From: Euptelea pleiosperma
Taxonomy: Eukaryota > Streptophyta > Magnoliopsida > Ranunculales > Eupteleaceae
DNA length: 64,000 bases
Direction of reading: 5' to 3'
Assembly: GCA_035048495.1 (NCBI GenBank)
Contig: JASUTR010000136.1
Location: 124,001 to 188,000, forward strand
Below the pieces are notes generated by a model, which was given only the letters and a program-made list of their open reading frames with translations, did not search any database and had not been told where the DNA came from. The position numbers and the translations under genes were made by a program. This document shows positions 10,855-25,380 of the stretch, in pieces (the first letter of the stretch is position 1; every line of letters begins with the position of its first letter).

Positions 10855-13800
10855 CAAGATTTATGACTGTCGAAACAAGTTAGCTCCATCTGTGTGTCAA
10901 CGTCTCAAATTGGACTCAGTTTGTGTGTTACATTCCGCAGCTTATAACTTGTGACTTTTTTGCGACCGGACCTCGTAATTGGACTCAAACTCTTCCATTA
11001 CTATTGTTTCAAGAAATTTGAAGTGTTGGGACAAGATTTATGACTATCGAAACAAGCTAGCTCCATCCGTGCGTCAACTTCTCAAATTGGACACAGTTTG
11101 TCTGTTACTTTCCGAAGACTATAACTTGTGACTTTTTCGCAATCGGACCTCGTAATTGGACTCAAACTCTTCCATTCTTATTGTTTCAACACATTTAAAG
11201 TATTGGAACAAGATTCGGGATAGGCGAAACAAGTTAGCTCCATCCGTGCGTCAACGCCTCAAATTGGACTCAGTTTGTGTGTTACATTCCGAAGCTTATA
11301 ACTTGTGACTTTTTCGCAACCGGACCTCGTAATTGGAGTCAAAGTCTTCCATTACTGTTGTTGCAACACATTTGAAGTGTTGAAACAAGATTTATGACTG
11401 TCGAAACAAGTTAGCTCCATCCGTGCGTCAACGTCTCAAATTGGACTCAGTTTGTGTGTTACATTCCGAAGCCTATAACTTGTGACTTTTTCGCAATCGG
11501 ACCTCGTAATTGGACTCAAACACTTCCATTATTATTGTTTCAACACATTTGAAGTATTGGAACAAGATTCGGGATAGGCGAAACAAGTTAGCTCCATCCG
11601 TGCGTCAACGTCTCAAATTGGACTCAGTTTGTGTGTTACATTCCGAAGCCTATAACTTGTGACTTTTTCGCAATCGAACCTCGTAATTAGACTCGAATTC
11701 TTCCATTACTATTGTTTCAACACATTTGAAGTGTTGGAATAAGATTCGGGACAGTCGAAACAAGTTAGCTCCAACCGTGCGTCAACGTCTCAAATCGGAC
11801 TCAGTTTGTGTGTTACATTCCGAAGCCTATAACTTGTGACTTTTTCGCAACCGGACCTCGTAATTGGACTCAAAGTCTTCCATTACTATTGTTGCAACAC
11901 ATTTGAAGTTTTGAAATAAGATTCGTGACAGTCAAAACAAGTTAGCTCCATCCATGCGTCAACGCCTCAAATTGGACTCAGTTTGTGTGTTACATTCCGA
12001 AGCCTATAACTTGTGACTTTTTCGCAACCGGACCTCGTAATTGGAGTCAAAGTCTTCCATTACTATTGTTGCAACACATTTGAAGTGTTTAAACAAGATT
12101 CGTGACAGTCAAAACAAGTTAGCTCCATCCGTGCGTCAACGTCTCAAATTGGATTCAGTTTGTGTGTTACATTCCGAAGCCTATAACTTGTGACTTTTTC
12201 GCAACCGAACCTCGTAATTAGACTCGAATTCTTCCATTACAATTGTTTCAACACATTTGAAGTGTTGGAACAAGATTTATGACTGTCGAAACAAGTTAGC
12301 TCCATCTGTGTGTCAACGTCTCAAATTGGACTCAGTTTGTGTGTTACATTCCGCAGCTTATAACTTGTGACTTTTTTGCGACCGGACCTCGTAATTGGAC
12401 TCAAACTCTTCCATTACTATTGTTTCAAGAAATTTGAAGTGTTGGGACAAGATTTATGACTATCGAAACAAGCTAGCTCCATCCGTGCGTCAACTTCTCA
12501 AATTGGACACAGTTTGTCTGTTACTTTCCGAAGACTATAACTTGTGACTTTTTCGCAATCGGACCTCGTAATTGGACTCAAACTCTTCCATTCTAATTGT
12601 TTCAACACATTTAAAGTATTGGAACAAGATTCGGGATAGGCGAAACAAGTTAGCTCCATCCGTGCGTCAACGCCTCAAATTGGACTCAGTTTGTGTGTTA
12701 CATTCCGAAGCTTATAACTTGTGACTTTTTCGCAACCGGACCTCGTAATTGGAGTCAAAGTCTTCCATTACTATTGTTGCAACACATTTGAAGTGTTGAA
12801 ACAAGATTTATGACTGTCGAAACAAGTTAGCTCCATCCGTGCGTCAACGTCTCAAATTGGACTCAGTTTGTGTGTTACATTCCGAAGCCTATAACTTGTG
12901 ACTTTTTCGCAATCGGACCTCGTAATTGGACTCAAACACTTCCATTATTATTGTTTCAACACATTTGAAGTATTGGAACAAGATTCGGGATAGGCGAAAC
13001 AAGTTAGCTCCATCCGTGCGTCAACGTCTCAAATTGGACTCAGTTTGTGTGTTACATTCCGAAGCCTATAACTTGTGACTTTTTCGCAATCGAACCTCGT
13101 AATTAGACTCGAATTCTTCCATTACTATTGTTTCAACACATTTGAAGTGTTGGAATAAGATTCGGGACAGTCGAAACAAGTTAGCTCCAACCGTGCGTCA
13201 ACGTCTCAAATCGGACTCAGTTTGTGTGTTACATTCCGAAGCCTATAACTTGTGACTTTTTCGCAACCGGACCTCGTAATTGGACTCAAAGTCTTCCATT
13301 ACTATTGTTGCAACACATTTGAAGTTTTGAAATAAGATTCGTGACAGTCAAAACAAGTTAGCTCCATCCATGCGTCAACGCCTCAAATTGGACTCAGTTT
13401 GTGTGTTACATTCCGAAGCCTATAACTTGTGACTTTTTCGCAACCGGACCTCGTAATTGGAGTCAAAGTCTTCCATTACTATTGTTGCAACACATTTGAA
13501 GTGTTTAAACAAGATTTGTGACAGTCAAAACAAGTTAGCTCGATCCGTGCGTCAACGTCTCAAATTGGACTCAGTTTGTGTGTTACATTCCGAAGCCTAT
13601 AACTTGTGACTTTTTCGCAACCGGACCTCGTAGTTAGACTCAAATTCTTCCATTAAAATTGTTTCAACACATTTGAAGTGTTGGAACAAGATTTATGACT
13701 GTCGAAACAAGTTAGCTCCATCCGTGCGTCAACGTCTCAAATTGCACTCAGTTTGTGTGTTACATTCCGAAGCCTATAACTTGCGACATTTTCGCAATCG

Positions 13801-16800
13801 GACCTCGTAATTGGACTCAAACACTTCCATTATTATTGTTTGAACACATTTGAAGTATTGGAACAAGATTCGGGATAGGCGAAACAAGTTAGCTCCATCC
13901 GTGCGTTAATGTCTCAAATTGGACTCAGTTTGTGTGTTACATTCCGAAGCCTATAACTTGTGACTTTTTCGCAATCGGACCTCATAATTGGACTCAAACA
14001 CTTCCATTATTATTGTTTCAACACATTTGATGTGTTGGAATAAGATTCGGGACAGTCGAAACAAGTTAGCTCCAACCGTACGTCAACGTCTCAAATTGGA
14101 CTCAGTTTGTGTGTTACATTCAGAAGCCTATAACTTGTGACTTTTTCGCAACCGAACCTCGTAATTAGACTCGAATTCTTCCATTACTATTGTTTCAACA
14201 CATTTGAAGTGTTGGAATAAGATTCGGGACAGTCGAAACAAGTTAGCTCCAACCGTGCATCAACGTCTCAAATTGGACTCAGTTTGTGTGTTACATTCAG
14301 AAGCCTATAACTTGTGACTTTTTCGCAACCGGACCTTGTAATTGGACACAAAGTCTTCCATTACTATTGTTGCAACACATTTGAAGTGTTGAAACAAGAT
14401 TCGTGACAGTCAAAACAAGTTTGCTCCATCCGTGCGTCAACGTCTCAAATTGGACTCAGTTTGTGTGTTACATTCCGAAGCCTATAACTTGTGACTTTTT
14501 CGCAACCGAACCTCATAATTAGACTCGAATTCTTCCATTACAATTGTTTCAACACATTTGAAGTGATGGAACAAGATTTATGACTGTCGAAACAAGTTTG
14601 CTCCATCCGTACGTCAACGTCTCAAATTGGACTCAGTTTGTGTGTTACATTCCGAAGCCTATAACTCGTGACTTTTTCGCAATCGGACCTCATAATTGGA
14701 CTCAAACTCTTCCATTATTATTGTTTCAACACATTTGAAGTATTGGAACAAGATTCGTGACAGTCAAAACAAGTTAGCTCCATCCGTGCGTCAACGTCAC
14801 AAATTGGACTCAGTTTGTGTGTTACATTCCGAAGCCTATAACTTGTGACTTTTTCGCAACCGGACCTCGTAATTAGACTCGAATTCTTCCATTACAATTG
14901 TTTCAACACATTTGAAGTGTTGGAACAAGATTTATGACTGTCGAAACAAGTTAGCTCCATCCGTGCGTCAACGTCTCAAATTGGACTCAGTTTGTGTGTT
15001 ACATTCCGAAGCCTATAACTTGCGACATTTTCGCAAACGGACCTCGTAATTGGACTCAAACACTTCCATTATTATTGTTTCAACACATTTGAAGTATTGG
15101 AACAAGATTCGGGATAGGCGAAACAAGTTAGCTCCATCCGTGCGTTAATGTCTCAAATTGGACTCAGTTTGTGTGTTACATTCCGAAGCCTATAACTTGT
15201 GACTTTTTCGCAATCGGACCTCATAATTGGACTCAAACACTTCCATTATTATTGTTTCAACACATTTGAAGTGTTGGAATAAGATTCGGGACAGTCGAAA
15301 CAAGTTAGCTCCAACCGTGCGTCAACGTCTCAAATTGGACTCAGTTTGTGTGTTACATTCAGAAGCCTATAACTTGTGACTTTTTCGCAACCGAACCTCG
15401 TAATTAGACTCGAATTCTTCCATTACTATTGTTTCAACACATTTGAAGTGTTGGAATAAGATTCGGGACAGTCGAAATAAGTTAGCTCCAACCGTGCATC
15501 AACGTCTCAAATTGGACTCAGTTTGTGTGTTACATTCAGAAGCCTATAACTTGTGACTTTTTCGCAACCGGACCTCGTAATTGGACTCAAAGTCTTCCAT
15601 TACTATTATTGCAACATATTTGAAGTGTTTAAACAAGATTCGTGACAGTAAAAACAAGTTAGCTCCATCCGTGCGTCAACGTCACAAATTGGACTCAGTT
15701 TGTGTGTTACATTCCGAAGCCTATAACTTGTGACTTTTTCGCAACCGGACCTCGTAATTAGACTCGAATTCTTCCATTACAATTGTTTCAACACATTTGA
15801 AGTGTTGGAACAAGATTTATGACTGTCGAAACAAGTTAGCTCCATCCGTGCGTCAACGTCTCAAATTGGACTCAGTTTGTGTGTTACATTCCGAAGCCTA
15901 TAACTTGCGACATTTTCGCAATCGGACCTCGTAATTGGACTCAAACACTTCCATTATTATTGTTTCAACACATTTGAAGTATTGGAACAAGATTCGGGAT
16001 AGGCGAAACAAGTTAGCTCCATCCGTGCGTTAATGTCTCAAATTGGACTCAGTTTGTGTGTTACATTCCGAAGCCTATAACTTGTGACTTTTTCGCAATC
16101 GGACCTCATAATTGGACTCAAACACTTCCATTATTATTGTTTCAACACATTTGAAGTGTTGGAATAATATTCGGGACAGTCGAAACAAGTTAGCTCCAAC
16201 CGTGCGTCAACGTCTCAAATTGGACTCAGTTTGTGTGTTACATTCAGAAGCCTATAACTTGTGACTTTTTCGCAACCGAACCTCGTAATTAGACTCGAAT
16301 TCTTCCATTACTATTGTTTCAACACATTTGAAGTGTTGGAATAAGATTCGGGACAGTCGAAACAAGTTAGCTCCAACCGTGCATCAACGTCTCAAATTGG
16401 ACTCAGTTTGTGTGTTACATTCAGAAGCCTATAACTTGTGACTTTTTCGCAACCGGACCTTGTAATTGGACACAAAGTCTTCCATTACTATTGTTGCAAC
16501 ACATTTGAAGTGTTGAAACAAGATTCGTGACAGTCAAAACAAGTTTGCTCCATCCGTGCGTCAACGTCTCAAATTGGACTCAGTTTGTGTGTTACATTCC
16601 GAAGCCTATAACTTGTGACTTTTTCGCAACCGAACCTCATAATTAGACTCGAATTCTTTCATTACAATTGTTTCAACACATTTGAAGTGATGGAACAAGA
16701 TTTATGACTGTCGAAACAAGTTTGCTCCATCCGTACGTCAACGTCTCAAATTGGACTCAGTTTGTGTGTTACATTCCGAAGCCTATAACTCGTGACTTTT

Positions 16801-19800
16801 TCGCAATCGGACCTCATAATTGGACTCAAACTCTTCCATTATTATTGTTTCAACACATTTGAAGTATTGGAACAAGATTCGTGACAGTCAAAATAAGTTA
16901 GCTCCATCCGTGCATCAACGTCACAAATTGGACTCAGTTTGTGTGTTACATTCCGAAGCCTATAACTTGTGACTTTTTCGCAACCGGACCTCGTAATTAG
17001 ACTCGAATTCTTCCATTACAATTGTTTCAACACATTTGAAGTGTTGGAACAAGATTTATGACTGTCGAAACAAGTTAGCTCCATCCGTGCGTCAACGTCT
17101 CAAATTGGACTCAGTTTGTGTGTTACATTCCGAAGCCTATAACTTGCGACATTTTCGCAAACGGACCTCGTAATTGGACTCAAACACTTCCATTATTATT
17201 GTTTCAACACATTTGAAGTATTGGAACAAGATTCGGGATAGGCGAAACAAGTTAGCTCCATCCGTGCGTTAATGTCTCAAATTGGACTCAGTTTGTGTGT
17301 TACATTCCGAAGCCTATAACGTGTAACTTTTTCGCAATCGGACCTCATAATTGGACTCAAACACTTCCATTATTATTGTTTCAACACATTTGAAGTGTTG
17401 GAATAAGATTCGGGACAGTCGAAACAAGTTAGCTCCAACCGTGCGTCAACGTCTCAAATTGGACTCAGTTTGTGTGTTACATTCAGAAGCCTATAACTTG
17501 TGACTTTTTCGCAATCGGACCTCGTAATTGGACTCAAACTCTTCCATTATTATTGTTTCAACACATTTGAAGTATTGGAACAAGATTCGGGATAGGCGAA
17601 ACAAGTTAGCTCCATCCGTGCGTCAACGTCTCAAATTGGACTCAGTTTGTGTGTTACATTCTGAAGCCTATAACTTGTGACTTTTTCGCAACCGGACCTC
17701 GTAATTGGACTCAAAGTCTTCCATACTATTGTTGCAACACATTTGAAGTGTTGAAACAAGATTCGTGACAGTCAAAACAAGTTAGCTCCATCCGTGCGTC
17801 AACGTTTCAAGTTGGACTCAGTTTGTGTGTTACATTCTGAAGCCTATAACTTGTGACATTTTCGCAATCGAATCCTCGTAATTGGACTCAAACTCTTCCA
17901 TTATTATTGTTTCAACACATTTGAAGTGTTGGAACAAGATTTATGACTGTCGAAACAAGTTAGCTCCATCCGTGCGTCAACGTCTCAAATTGGACTCAGT
18001 TTGTGTTTTACATTCCGAAGCCTATAACTTGCGACATTTTCGCAATCGGACCTCGTAATTGGACTCAAACACTTCCATTATTATTGTTTCAACACATTTG
18101 AAGTATTGGAACAAGATTCGGGATAGGCGAAACAAGTTAGCTCCATCCGTGCGTTAATGTCTCAAATTGGACTCAGTTTGTGTGTTACATTCCGAAGCCT
18201 ATAACTTGTGACTTTTTCGCAATCGGACCTCATAATTGGACTCAAACACTTCCATTATTATTGTTTCAACACATTTGAAGTGTTGGAATAAGATTCGGGA
18301 CAGTCGAAACAAGTTAGCTCCAACCGTACGTCAACGTCTCAAATTGGACTCAGTTTGTGTGTTACATTCAGAAGCCTATAACTTGTGACTTTTTCGCAAC
18401 CGAACCTCGTTATTAGACTCGAATTCTTCCAATACTATTGTTTCAACACATTTGAAGTGTTGTAATAAGATTCGGGACAGTCGAAACAAGTTAGCTCCAA
18501 CCGTGCATCAACGTCTCAAATTGGACTCAGTTTGTGTGTTACATTTAGAAGCCTATAACTTGTGACTTTTTCGCAACCGGACCTTGTAATTGGACTCAAA
18601 GTCTTCCATTACTATTGTTGCAACACATTTGAAGTGTTGAAACAAGATTCGTGACAGTCAAAACAAGTTTGCTCCATCCGTGCGTCAACGTCTCAAATTG
18701 GACTCAGTTTGTGTGTTACATTCAGAAGCCTATAACTTGTGACTTTTTCGCAACCGAACCTCGTAATTAGACTCGAATTCTTCCATTACTATTGTTTCAA
18801 CACATTTGAAGTGTTGGAATAAGATTCGGGACAGTCGAAACAAGTTAGCTCCAACCGTGCATCAACGTCTCAAATTGGACTCAGTTTGTGTGTTACATTT
18901 AGAAGCCTATAACTTGTGACTTTTTCGCAACCGGACCTTGTAATTGGACTCAAAGTCTTCCATTACTATTGTTGCAACACATTTGAAGTGTTGAAACAAG
19001 ATTCGTGACAGTCAAAACAAGTTTGCTCCATCCGTGCGTCAACGTCTCAAATTGGACTCAGTTTGTGTGTTACATTCCGAAGCCTATAACTTGTGACTTT
19101 TTCGCAACCGAACCTCATAATTAGACTCGAATTCTTCCATTACAATTGTTTCAACACATTTGAAGTGATGGAACAAGATTTATGACTGTCGAAACAAGTT
19201 TGCTCCATCCGTACGTCAACGTCTCAAATTGGACTCAGTTTGTGTGTTACATTCCGAAGCCTACAACTCGTGACTTTTTCGCAATCGGACCTCGTAATTG
19301 GACTCAAACTCTTCCATTATTATTGTTTCAACACATTTGAAGTATTGGAACAAGATTCGGGATAGGCAAAACAAGTTAGCTCCATCCGTGCGTCAACGTC
19401 TCAAATTGGACTCAGTTTGTGTGTTACATTCCGAAGCCTATAACTTGTGACTTTTTCGCAACCGGACCTCGTAATTGGACTCAAAGTCTTCCATACTATT
19501 GTTGCAACACATTTGAAGTGTTGAAACAAGATTCGTGACAGTCAAAACAAGTTAGCTCCATCCGTGCGTCAACGTTTCAAGTTGGACTCAGTTTGTGTGT
19601 TACATTCTGAAGCCTATAACTTGTGACATTTTCGCAATCGAATCCTCGTAATTGGACTCAAACTCTTCCATTATTATTGTTTCAACACATTTGAAGTATT
19701 GGAACAAGATTCGGGATAGGCGAAACAAGTTAGCTCCATCCGTGCGTCAACGTCTCAAATTGGACTCAGTTAGTGTGTTACATTCCGAAGGCTATAACTT

Positions 19801-21445
19801 GTGACTTTTTCACAACCGGACCTCGTAATTGGTCTCAAAGTCTTCCATTACTATTGTTGCAACACATTTGAAGTGTTGAATCAAGATTCGTGACAGTAAA
19901 GACAAGTTAGCTCCATCCATGCGTCAACGTCTCAAATTGGACTCATTTTGTGTGTTACATTCCGAAGCCTATAAGTTGTGACTTTTTCGCAACCGGACCT
20001 CGTAATTAGACTCGAATTCTTCCATTACAATTGTTTCAACACATTTGAAGTGTTGGAACAAGATTTATGACTGTCTAAACAAGTTAGCTCCATCTGTGTG
20101 TCAACGTCTCAAATTGGACTCAGTTTGTGTGTTATATTCCGAAGCCTATAACTTGTGACTTTTTTGCGACCGGACCTCGTAATTCGACTCAAACTCTTCC
20201 ATTTCTATCATTTCAACACATTTGAAGTATTGGAACAAGATTCGGGATAGGCGAAACAACTTAGCTCCATCCGTGCGTCAACGCCTCAAATTGGACTCAG
20301 TTAGTGTGTTACATTCCGAAGCCTATAACTTGTGACTTTTTCGCAACCGGACCTCGTAATTGGAGTCAAAGTCTTCCATTACTATTGTTGCAACACATTT
20401 GAAGTGTTTAAACAAGATTCGTGACAGTCAAAACAAGTTAGCTCCATCCGTGCGTTAACGTCACAAATTGGACTCAGTTTGTGTGTTACATTCCGAAGCC
20501 TATAACTTGTGACTTTTTCGCAACCGGACCTCGTAGTTAGACTCAAATTCTTCCATTACAATTGTTTCAACACATTTGAAGTGTTGGAACAAGATTTATG
20601 ACTGTCGAAACAAGTTAGCTCCATCCGTGCGTCAACGTCTCAAATTGGACTCAGTTTGTGTTTTACATTCCGAAGCCTATAACTTGCGACATTTTCGCAA
20701 TCGGACCTCGTAATTGGACTCAAACACTTCCATTATTATTGTTTCAACACATTTGAAGTATTGGAACAAGATTCGGGATAGGCGAAACAAGTTAGCTCCA
20801 TCCGTGCGTTAATGTCTCAAATTGGACTCAGTTTGTGTGTTACATTCCGAAGCCTATAACTTGTGACTTTTTCGCAATCGGACCTCATAATTGGACTCAA
20901 ACACTTCCATTATTATTGTTTCAACACATTTGAAGTGTTGGAATAAGATTCGGGACAGTCGAAACAAGTTAGCTCCAACCGTACGTCAACGTCTCAAATT
21001 GGACTCAGTTTGTGTGTTACATTCAGAAGCCTATAACTTGTGACTTTTTCGCAACCGAACCTCGTTATTAGACTCGAATTCTTCCAATACTATTGTTTCA
21101 ACACATTTGAAGTGTTGTAATAAGATTCGGGACAGTCGAAACAAGTTAGCTCCAACCGTGCATCAACGTCTCAAATTGGACTCAGTTTGTGTGTTACATT
21201 TAGAAGCCTATAACTTGTGACTTTTTCGCAACCGGACCTTGTAATTGGACTCAAAGTCTTCCATTACTATTGTTGCAACACATTTGAAGTGTTGAAACAA
21301 GATTCGTGACAGTCAAAACAAGTTTGCTCCATCCGTGCGTCAACGTCTCAAATTGGACTCAGTTTGTGTGTTACATTCAGAAGCCTATAACTTGTGACTT
21401 TTTCGCAACCGAACCTCGTAATTAGACTCGAATTCTTCCATTACT
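10826..21445 (+). repeat. 10,620-bp tandem duplication, unit 2
   Basis: Second copy of the 60-monomer unit. The junction lies within 10,826-10,854. Up to 10,825 the sequence follows the right-end type (TTACTATTG, as at 21,445), and from 10,855 it follows the left-end type (GGAACAAGATTTATGACTG, as at 235). The 29 bp between are identical in both types. After 21,445 the array continues with GGAATAAGATTCGGGAC, the natural HOR continuation also seen at 8,196, so unit 2 runs on smoothly to the right. Confidence 0.92.
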
Positions 21446-24400
21446 ATTGTTTCAACACATTTGAAGTGTTGGAATAAGATTCGGGACAGTCGAAACAAGT
21501 TAGCTCCAACCGTGCATCAACGTCTCAAATTGGACTCAGTTTGTGTGTTACATTTAGAAGCCTATAACTTGTGACTTTTTCGCAACCGGACCTTGTAATT
21601 GGACTCAAAGTCTTCCATTACTATTGTTGCAACACATTTGAAGTGTTGAAACAAGATTCGTGACAGTCAAAACAAGTTTGCTCCATCCGTGCGTCAACGT
21701 CTCAAATTGGACTCAGTTTGTGTGTTACATTCCGAAGCCTATAACTTGTGACTTTTTCGCAACCGAACCTCATAATTAGACTCGAATTCTTCCATTACAA
21801 TTGTTTCAACACATTTGAAGTGATGGAACAAGATTTATGACTGTCGAAACAAGTTTGCTCCATCCGTACGTAAACGTCTCAAATTGGACTCAGTTTGTGT
21901 GTTACATTCCGAAGCCTACAACTCGTGACTTTTTCGCAATCGGACCTCGTAATTGGACTCAAACTCTTCCATTATTATTGTTTCAACACATTTGAAGTAT
22001 TGGAACAAGATTCGGGATAGGCGAAACAAGTTAGCTCCATCCGTGCGTCAACGTCTCAAATTGGACTCAGTTTGTGTGTTACATTCCGAAGCCTATAACT
22101 TGTGACTTTTTCGCAACCGGACCTCGTAATTGGACTCAAAGTCTTCCATACTATTGTTGCAACACATTTGAAGTGTTGAAACAAGATTCGTGACAGTCAA
22201 AACAAGTTAGCTCCATCCGTGCGTCAACGTTTCAAGTTGGACTCAGTTTGTGTGTTACATTCAGAAGCCTATAACTTGTGACATTTTCGCAATCGAATCC
22301 TCGTAATTGGACTCAAACTCTTCCATTATTATTGTTTCAACACATTTGAAGTATTGGAACAAGATTCGGGATAGGCGAAACAAGTTAGCTCCATCCGTGC
22401 GTCAACGTCTCAAATTGGACTCAGTTAGTGTGTTACATTCCGAAGGCTATAACTTGTGACTTTTTCACAACCGGACCTCGTAATTGGTCTCAAAGTCTTC
22501 CATTACTATTGTTGCAACACATTTGAAGTGTTGAATCAAGATTCGTGACAGTAAAGACAAGTTAGCTCCATCCATGCGTCAACGTCTCAAATTGGACTCA
22601 GTTTGTGTGTTACATTCCGAAGCCTATAACTTGTGACTTTTTCGCAACCGGACCTCGTAATTAGACTCGAATTCTTCCATTACAATTGTTTCAACACATT
22701 TGAAGTGTTGGAACAAGATTTATGACTGTCTAAACAAGTTAGCTCCATCTGTGTGTCAACGTCTCAAATTGGACTCAGTTTGTGTGTTATATTCCGAAGC
22801 CTATAACTTGTGACTTTTTTGCGACCGGACCTCGTAATTCGACTCAAACTCTTCCATTTCTATCATTTCAACACATTTGAAGTATTGGAACAAGATTCGG
22901 GATAGGCGAAACAACTTAGCTCCATCCGTGCGTCAACGCCTCAAATTGGACTCAGTTAGTGTGTTACATTCCGAAGCCTATAACTTGTGACTTTTTCGCA
23001 ACCGGACCTCGTAATTGGAGTCAAAGTCTTCCATTACTATTGTTGCAACACATTTGAAGTGTTTAAACAAGATTCGTGACAGTCAAAACAAGTTAGCTCC
23101 ATCCGTGCGTCAACGTCACAAATTGGACTCAGTTTGTGTGTTACATTCCGAAGCCTATAACTTGTGACTTTTTCGCAACCGGACCTCGTAATTAGACTCG
23201 AATTCTTCCATTACAATTGTTTCAACACATTTGAAGTGTTGGAACAAGATTTATGACTGTCGAAACAAGTTAGCTCCATCCGTGCGTCAACGTCTCAAAT
23301 TGGACTCAGTTTGTGTGTTACATTCCGAAGCCTATAACTTGCGACATTTTCGCAATCGGACCTCGTAATTGGACTCAAACACTTCCATTATTATTGTTTC
23401 AACACATTTGAAGTATTGGAACAAGATTCGGGATAGGCGAAACAAGTTAGCTCTATCCGTGCGTTAATGTCTCAAATTGGACTCAGTTTGTGTGTTACAT
23501 TCCGAAGCCTATAACTTGTGACTTTTTCGCAATTGGACCTCATAATTGGACTCAAACACTTCCATTATTATTGTTTCAACACATTTGAAGTGTTGGAATA
23601 AGATTCGGGACAGTCGAAACAAGTTAGCTCCAACCGTGCGTCAACGTCTCAAATTGGACTCAGTTTGTGTGTTACATTCAGAAGCCTATAACTTGTGACT
23701 TTTTCGCAACTGAACCTCGTAATTAGACTCGAATTCTTCCATTACTATTGTTTCAACACATTTGAAGTGTTGGAATAAGATTCGGGACAGTCGAAACAAG
23801 TTAGCTCCAACCGTGCATCAACGTCTCAAATTGGACTCAGTTTGTGTGTTACATTCAGAAGCCTAATACTTGTGACTTTTTCGCAACCGGACCTCGTAAT
23901 TGGACTCAAAGTCTTCCATTACTATTGTTGCAACACATTTGAAGTGTTGAAACAAGATTCGTGACAGTCAAAACAAGTTTGCTCCATCCGTGCGTCAACG
24001 TCTCAAATTGGACTCAGTTTGTGTGTTACATTCCGAAGCCTATAACTTGTGACTTTTTCGCAACCGAACCTCGTAATTAGACTCGAATTCTTCCATTACA
24101 ATTGTTTCAACACATTTGAAGTGATGGAACAAGATTTATGACTGTCGAAACAAGTTTGCTCCATCCGTACGTCAACGTCTCAAATTGGACTCAGTTTGTG
24201 TGTTACATTCCGAAGCCTATAACTCGTGACTTTTTCGCAATCGGACCTCGTAATTGGACTCAAACTCTTCCATTATTATTGTTTCAACACATTTGAAGTA
24301 TTGGAACAAGATTCGGGATAGGCGAAACAAGTTAGCTCCATCCGTGCGTCAACGTCTCAAATTGGACTCAGTTTGTGTGTTACATTCCGAAGCCTATAAC

Positions 24401-24780
24401 TTGTGACTTTTTCGCAACCGGACCTCGTAATTGGACTCAAAGTCTTCCATACTATTGTTGCAACACATTTGAAGTGTTGAAACAAGATTCGTGACAGTCA
24501 AAACAAGTTAGCTCCATCCGTGCGTCAACGTTTCAAGTTGGACTCATTTGTGTGTTACATTCTGAAGCCTATAACTTGTGACATTTTCGCAATCGAATCC
24601 TCGTAATTGGACTCAAACTCTTCCATTATTATTGTTTCAACACATTTGAAGTATTGGAACAAGATTCGGGATAGGCGAAACAAGTTAGCTCCATCCGTGC
24701 GTCAACGTCTCAAATTGGACTCAGTTAGTGTGTTACATTCCGAAGGCTATAACTTGTGACTTTTTCACAACCGGACCTCG
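21446..24780 (+). repeat. Satellite monomers continuing the 15-mer and then a 10-mer HOR
   Basis: To about 23,232 the monomers follow the 15-mer HOR in order (TTGCGAC marker at 20,684 and 23,339, 2,655 apart). From about 23,178 the class order changes and then recurs about 1,775 bp further on. The private change AAGCCTAATACTTG is at 23,861 and 25,636, and CGCAATTGGACC is near 23,530 and 25,306. The 1,775 spacing is ten monomers plus a net 5 bp, the extra bases lying in the indel-rich stretch that follows. No other DNA is present. Confidence 0.78.
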
Positions 24781-25380
24781 TAATTGGACTCAAAGTCTTC
24801 CATTACTATTGTTGCAAACACATTTGAAGTGTTGAACAAGATTAGTGACAGTCAAAACAAGTTAGCTCCATCCGTGCGTCAACGTCTCAAATTGGACTCA
24901 GTTTGTGTGTTACATTCCGAAGCCTATAACTTGTGACTTTTTCGCAACCGGACCTCGTAATTAGACTCGAATCTCTTCCATTACAATCAGTTTCAACACA
25001 TTTGAAGTGATTGGAACAAGATTTCGGGACTGTCGAAACAAGCTTAGCTCCATCCGTGCGTCAACGTCCTCAAATTGGACTCAGTTTGTGTGTTACATTC
25101 CGAAGCCTATAACTTGCGACATTTTCGCAATCGGACCTCGTAATTGGACTCAAACACTTCCATTATTATTGTTTCAACACATTTGAAGTATTGGAACAAG
25201 ATTCGGGATAGGCGAAACAAGTTAGCTCCTATCCGTGCGTTAATGTCTCAAATTGGACTCAGTTTGTGTGTTACATTCCGAAGCCTATAACTTGTGACTT
25301 TTTCGCAATTGGACCTCATAATTGGACTCAAACACTTCCATTATTATTGTTTCAACACATTTGAGTGTTGGAATAAGATT
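24781..25380. other. Cluster of single-base insertions, probable consensus error
   Basis: About ten 1-bp indels lie in 600 bp, while neighbouring kilobases have almost none. Seen are GCAAACACA, TTGAACAAG, GAATCTCTTCC, ACAATCAGTTTC, GTGATTGG, ATTTCGGGACTG, CAAGCTTAGC, CGTCCTCAA, GCTCCTATCC and TTTGAGTG. Several are the union of two monomer variants: GTGATGG plus GTGTTGG gives GTGATTGG, CGCCTC plus CGTCTC gives CGTCCTC, and GTTAGC plus GCTAGC gives GCTTAGC. This reads as two variants merged in a consensus rather than natural mutation. Confidence 0.7.

Noticed and set aside
25041..25052. A HindIII site AAGCTT in CAAGCTTAGC as a diagnostic monomer variant
   Set aside because: It arises from a union-type insertion in the suspected artefact cluster, so it is probably not real.
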